DNA of 8,221 nucleotides, from positions 1 to 8,221 of the forward strand of contig JAHEHW010000057.1 of the NCBI GenBank assembly GCA_024639745.1. Direction: 5' to 3'. Both the position numbers and the translations under genes were made by a program. Positions 6,088-8,221 of the stretch are shown here, piece after piece. Positions within the stretch are counted from its first letter, which is position 1; each line of letters starts with the position of its first letter. The notes below the pieces were generated by a model. The model worked only from the letters and a program-made list of their open reading frames with translations. It was not told the origin of the DNA and searched no databases. This stretch comes from Salaquimonas sp. Its GTDB lineage: Bacteria; Pseudomonadota; Alphaproteobacteria; Rhizobiales; Rhizobiaceae.

Positions 6088-6315
6088 TTCCGGCCCCTAT
6101 TGAAAATTCCGACTGACCTTGCAATACGTAGAGATGGTCTGACCTTGAGCGATCACGGGATATTTCTCTTGCCTAGCCTCATCCGATTCCTAGTATTTTG
6201 CGCGATTCTTGTCGGGATCGGGTATGGGGCAATGTACGCTCTTATCGTGTTCGTTGAACCAAAGCCAAAGGAGGTTCAGGTTCGCATACCATCGGACAGG
6301 CTTAATTTGCCGTGA
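6076..6315 (+). CDS. Small single-pass membrane protein of unknown function, coupled to xerD
   Basis: The frame encodes up to 79 residues with one clear membrane segment, LIRFLVFCAILVGIGYGAMYALIVFV (about 35-60), followed by a short polar tail rich in P, K and E that ends PSDRLNLP. I recall similar short proteins (one helix, then FVEP and a basic PxDR-type end) beside xerD in Hyphomicrobiales, but I know no function. The stop overlaps the xerD GTG as GTGA, so translation is probably coupled. The start is uncertain. The ATG at 6076 lies in a strong hairpin loop with no ribosome-binding site. TTG at 6145 or at 6169 (GGGA about 8 bases upstream) would give a protein of about 48-56 residues that keeps the whole hydrophobic core. 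Topology is likely N-in, with the tail in the periplasm, by inference. Confidence 0.65.
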   Translation: MGATFRPLLKIPTDLAIRRDGLTLSDHGIFLLPSLIRFLVFCAILVGIGYGAMYALIVFVEPKPKEVQVRIPSDRLNLP

Positions 6316-7268
6316 CCTCGAAAGATATCTTCACGCTGGAGTCGTTTCTTGAAATGCTTGCAGCCGAACGCGGAGCAAGCACTAATACGATTTCCGCTTA
6401 CCGAAACGACCTAGAGCAGTATCTTGAGTTTCTGGGTGGAACAGGGCGGTCACTCGGATCAGCGGAGAGCGCTGATGTCCGAGCTTTCATCGACTCCTTC
6501 AAATCGCGTGGCATGTCAGCAGCGACTCAGGCACGTGCCCTTTCAGCGGTTCGCCAATTGCACAAATTTCTTTTCTCTGAAGGCATCCGCAAAAATGATC
6601 CCAGCAGTCTTGTCGATGCGCCGCGCAAGGGCCGTCCCTTGCCAAAGATTTTGAGTGTCGACGAGGTTGATCGGCTTCTCGAGCTTGCAGAAGAAAAAGC
6701 TAAGGCTTCCAATAATAGCGCTGCTGACGTGAAGGCTTTGCGTTTGCACGCTCTTGTAGAGACTCTTTACGCGACCGGCATGCGCGTGAGTGAACTCGTT
6801 GGCCTGCCCGCCACAGCCGCGCGCGCGGAGGGCGGTTTTCTAATGATCCGCGGCAAGGGTGGAAAAGAGCGCATGGTCCCTTTGACGGATCGGGCAATCA
6901 ATGCAATTCAATGCTACCGCAGTGCTGTTGCAACGGACGCCAATCCCATTGCCAGGCGTTATCTGTTTCCGAGCCGCTCGGCGAATGGGCACCTAACGAG
7001 ACAGGTCTTTGCCCGCGAGATGAAATCGCTCGCAATCGCGGCCGGGCTTAATCCGGCTAAGATCTCTCCCCATGTGCTACGGCATGCGTTCGCTAGCCAT
7101 CTCCTAGAAAACGGTGCCGATCTGAGGGGCGTGCAACAACTTCTCGGGCATAGCGATATCAGTAGCACGCAAATCTATACGCACGTATTGTCTGAGCGCT
7201 TGCGCAAGGTCGTCGAACAGGCGCATCCGCTTGCCGGAGGGCAAACAAGTAACCTCAATGCAAAGTGA
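6312..7268 (+). CDS. xerD: Site-specific tyrosine recombinase XerD
   Basis: XerD acts with XerC at the chromosomal dif site, under FtsK control, to resolve chromosome dimers at division. The 318-residue protein has the N-terminal SAM-like core-binding domain (about 5-95, with STNTISAYRNDLEQYLEFL) and the C-terminal catalytic domain. The full catalytic set is visible: R158 (ATGMRVSELVGL), K182 (GKGGKERMVPL), H254 and R257 (HVLRHAFASHLLENGADL), H280 (LLGHSDISSTQ) and nucleophile Y289 (YTHV). The GTG start at 6312 overlaps the stop of the preceding small gene by 4 bases. I call XerD rather than XerC or a phage integrase from its length, lack of extra domains, sequence character and position directly before accA, which is the usual place in this group. 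The xerC/xerD distinction rests partly on context. Confidence 0.93.
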   Translation: MTSKDIFTLESFLEMLAAERGASTNTISAYRNDLEQYLEFLGGTGRSLGSAESADVRAFIDSFKSRGMSAATQARALSAVRQLHKFLFSEGIRKNDPSSLVDAPRKGRPLPKILSVDEVDRLLELAEEKAKASNNSAADVKALRLHALVETLYATGMRVSELVGLPATAARAEGGFLMIRGKGGKERMVPLTDRAINAIQCYRSAVATDANPIARRYLFPSRSANGHLTRQVFAREMKSLAIAAGLNPAKISPHVLRHAFASHLLENGADLRGVQQLLGHSDISSTQIYTHVLSERLRKVVEQAHPLAGGQTSNLNAK

Positions 7269-7324
7269 GCGGCTATTTCTGCGCTTTAGGGTGGCCGTTG
7301 AATAAAAGCTGCGGTAAACGATGC

Positions 7325-7345
7325 GGCCTGCAAGTTATTCAGGCC
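7325..7345 (+). other. Short inverted repeat in the xerD-accA gap
   Basis: GGCCTG (7325-7330) and CAGGCC (7340-7345) form a 6-bp stem with a 9-base loop in the 112-base gap (7269-7380). It is not followed by a T-run, so it is a poor intrinsic terminator. It may be a weak attenuating structure, a binding site or chance. No convincing promoter box was found in this gap, though accA would need one if it is not read through from xerD. Confidence 0.25.
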
Positions 7346-7380
7346 AGTGTTGGGTTGCCGGTACAAGAACGGAAATAAAC

Positions 7381-8221
7381 ATGCGTCTTTATCTCGATTT
7401 CGAAAAGCCGGTTGCCGATATCGAAGGCAAGATCAGAGAGTTAAAGTTGGTAAGCGAGCCGGATGAGACGGTCGACTTGTCCGACGAAATCAAACGATTG
7501 CAGGCCCGCGCCACATCGACGCTGGAAACACTGTATTCGCGACTGACACCTTGGCACAAAACGCAGGTTGCCCGTCATCCTGACAGGCCGCATTTTGTGA
7601 ATTACCGTGATGCGCTGTTCACGGATTTTCACGAAGTATCCGGCGATCGCTATTTCGCCGAGGATTTTGCCATCCAGACGGGTCTTGCGCGCTTCGAAGG
7701 GCAACCCGTGGCTGTGATCGGCCAGGAAAAAGGCTCTAACACCGAAAGCCGGTTGAAACATAATTTCGGGATGGCCCGACCGGAGGGCTATCGCAAGGCG
7801 GTTCGCGTCATGGAACTTGCGGAACGTTTCAAACTTCCGGTCGTCACGCTGGTCGATACAGCCGGCGCCTATCCCGGTATCGGGGCAGAAGAGCGCGGGC
7901 AGGCGGAGGCAATCGCTCGCTCGATCGAAGCTTGCCTGAATTTGACCGTGCCGATTGTGACCGTCGTGATAGGCGAGGGCGGGTCCGGCGGCGCTATCGC
8001 CATAGCTGCCGCCAACAGGGTCTACATGCTCGAACATTCAGTCTACAGCGTCATATCTCCGGAAGCAGGGGCATCAATTCTGTGGAGAGACGCTTCAAAA
8101 GCCGAGGATGTTGCCACCGCCATGAAGATTACAGCGAATGATCTTAGGGAACTGGGCGTGATCGATGGCATTATCACCGAGCCGGTTGGCGGTGCGCATC
8201 GCCATCCGACAGAAGTTATCG
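7381..8221 (+). CDS. accA: Acetyl-CoA carboxylase carboxyltransferase subunit alpha (3' end cut by window edge)
   Basis: AccA, with AccD, forms the carboxyltransferase that moves the carboxyl group from biotin to acetyl-CoA, giving malonyl-CoA for fatty-acid synthesis. The window holds 280 codons of a protein normally about 317-320 residues, so only the C-terminal end is missing. The N-terminal helix [17 protein letters not shown] (5-21) is typical. The core motifs are present: [23 protein letters not shown] (68-90), [27 protein letters not shown] (114-140), [17 protein letters not shown] (158-174), the glycine-rich oxyanion-hole region [12 protein letters not shown] (198-209) and [16 protein letters not shown] (222-237). 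The ATG at 7381 has GGAA about 8 bases upstream. It follows xerD after 112 bases. The frame is open to the edge. Confidence 0.97.
   Translation, partial: MRLYLDFEKPVADIEGKIRELKLVSEPDETVDLSDEIKRLQARATSTLETLYSRLTPWHKTQVARHPDRPHFVNYRDALFTDFHEVSGDRYFAEDFAIQTGLARFEGQPVAVIGQEKGSNTESRLKHNFGMARPEGYRKAVRVMELAERFKLPVVTLVDTAGAYPGIGAEERGQAEAIARSIEACLNLTVPIVTVVIGEGGSGGAIAIAAANRVYMLEHSVYSVISPEAGASILWRDASKAEDVATAMKITANDLRELGVIDGIITEPVGGAHRHPTEVI

Noticed and set aside
6312..7268. Phage or integron integrase, hence a mobile element boundary
   Set aside because: The recombinase is a plain XerD-length protein in a conserved housekeeping neighbourhood, with no att-like repeats, tRNA or cargo genes nearby.
7441..8037. 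198-codon minus-strand frame
   Set aside because: Antisense shadow of accA, whose plus-strand frame has all carboxyltransferase motifs.

Overview
This window looks like an ordinary chromosomal segment of an alphaproteobacterium, most likely of the order Hyphomicrobiales (Rhizobiales, the Brucella/Rhizobium/Mesorhizobium type). Two things point there: the protein sequences, and the gene order cobT-cobS-dnaJ-like / bolA / CNNM-CBS transporter-aroB-aroK / small membrane protein-xerD / accA, which I know from that order. I saw no insertion sequence, prophage, CRISPR array, tRNA or rRNA. Every gene reads as intact, apart from the two cut by the window edges.

Layout. Positions 1-1698 (minus strand) hold the cobaltochelatase pair cobS and cobT of aerobic cobalamin synthesis; cobT runs off the left edge. 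A 293-base leader/intergenic stretch (1699-1991) follows, with an 11-bp perfect inverted repeat, a candidate promoter and a small hairpin that places the cobS ribosome-binding site in its loop. Positions 1992-2600 (minus) encode a J-domain protein with an N-terminal Cys/His cluster. It is divergent from a BolA-family gene (2710-2988, plus). BolA then converges on a tightly packed minus-strand operon, aroK-aroB-CNNM/CBS transporter (5990 down to 3002), in which each junction is a 4-base stop/start overlap. Divergent from aroK is a plus-strand pair: a small single-pass membrane protein overlapping xerD by 4 bases. After a 112-base gap comes accA, which runs off the right edge.

How the genes work together. 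CobS and CobT are the AAA+ chelatase subunits that insert cobalt into the corrin ring. AroK and AroB are two shikimate-pathway enzymes made from one transcript with a membrane protein of the CorC/CNNM divalent-cation family. XerD resolves chromosome dimers. AccA is the carboxyltransferase alpha subunit for malonyl-CoA. BolA and the J-domain protein are plausibly involved in Fe-S or stress physiology, but the sequence does not prove that.

I found no sign of an undescribed system. The points worth a second look are regulatory (the cobS leader and the hairpin between aroK and the small gene) and two poorly characterised proteins (the J-domain protein with a Cys/His cluster, and the small membrane protein coupled to xerD).
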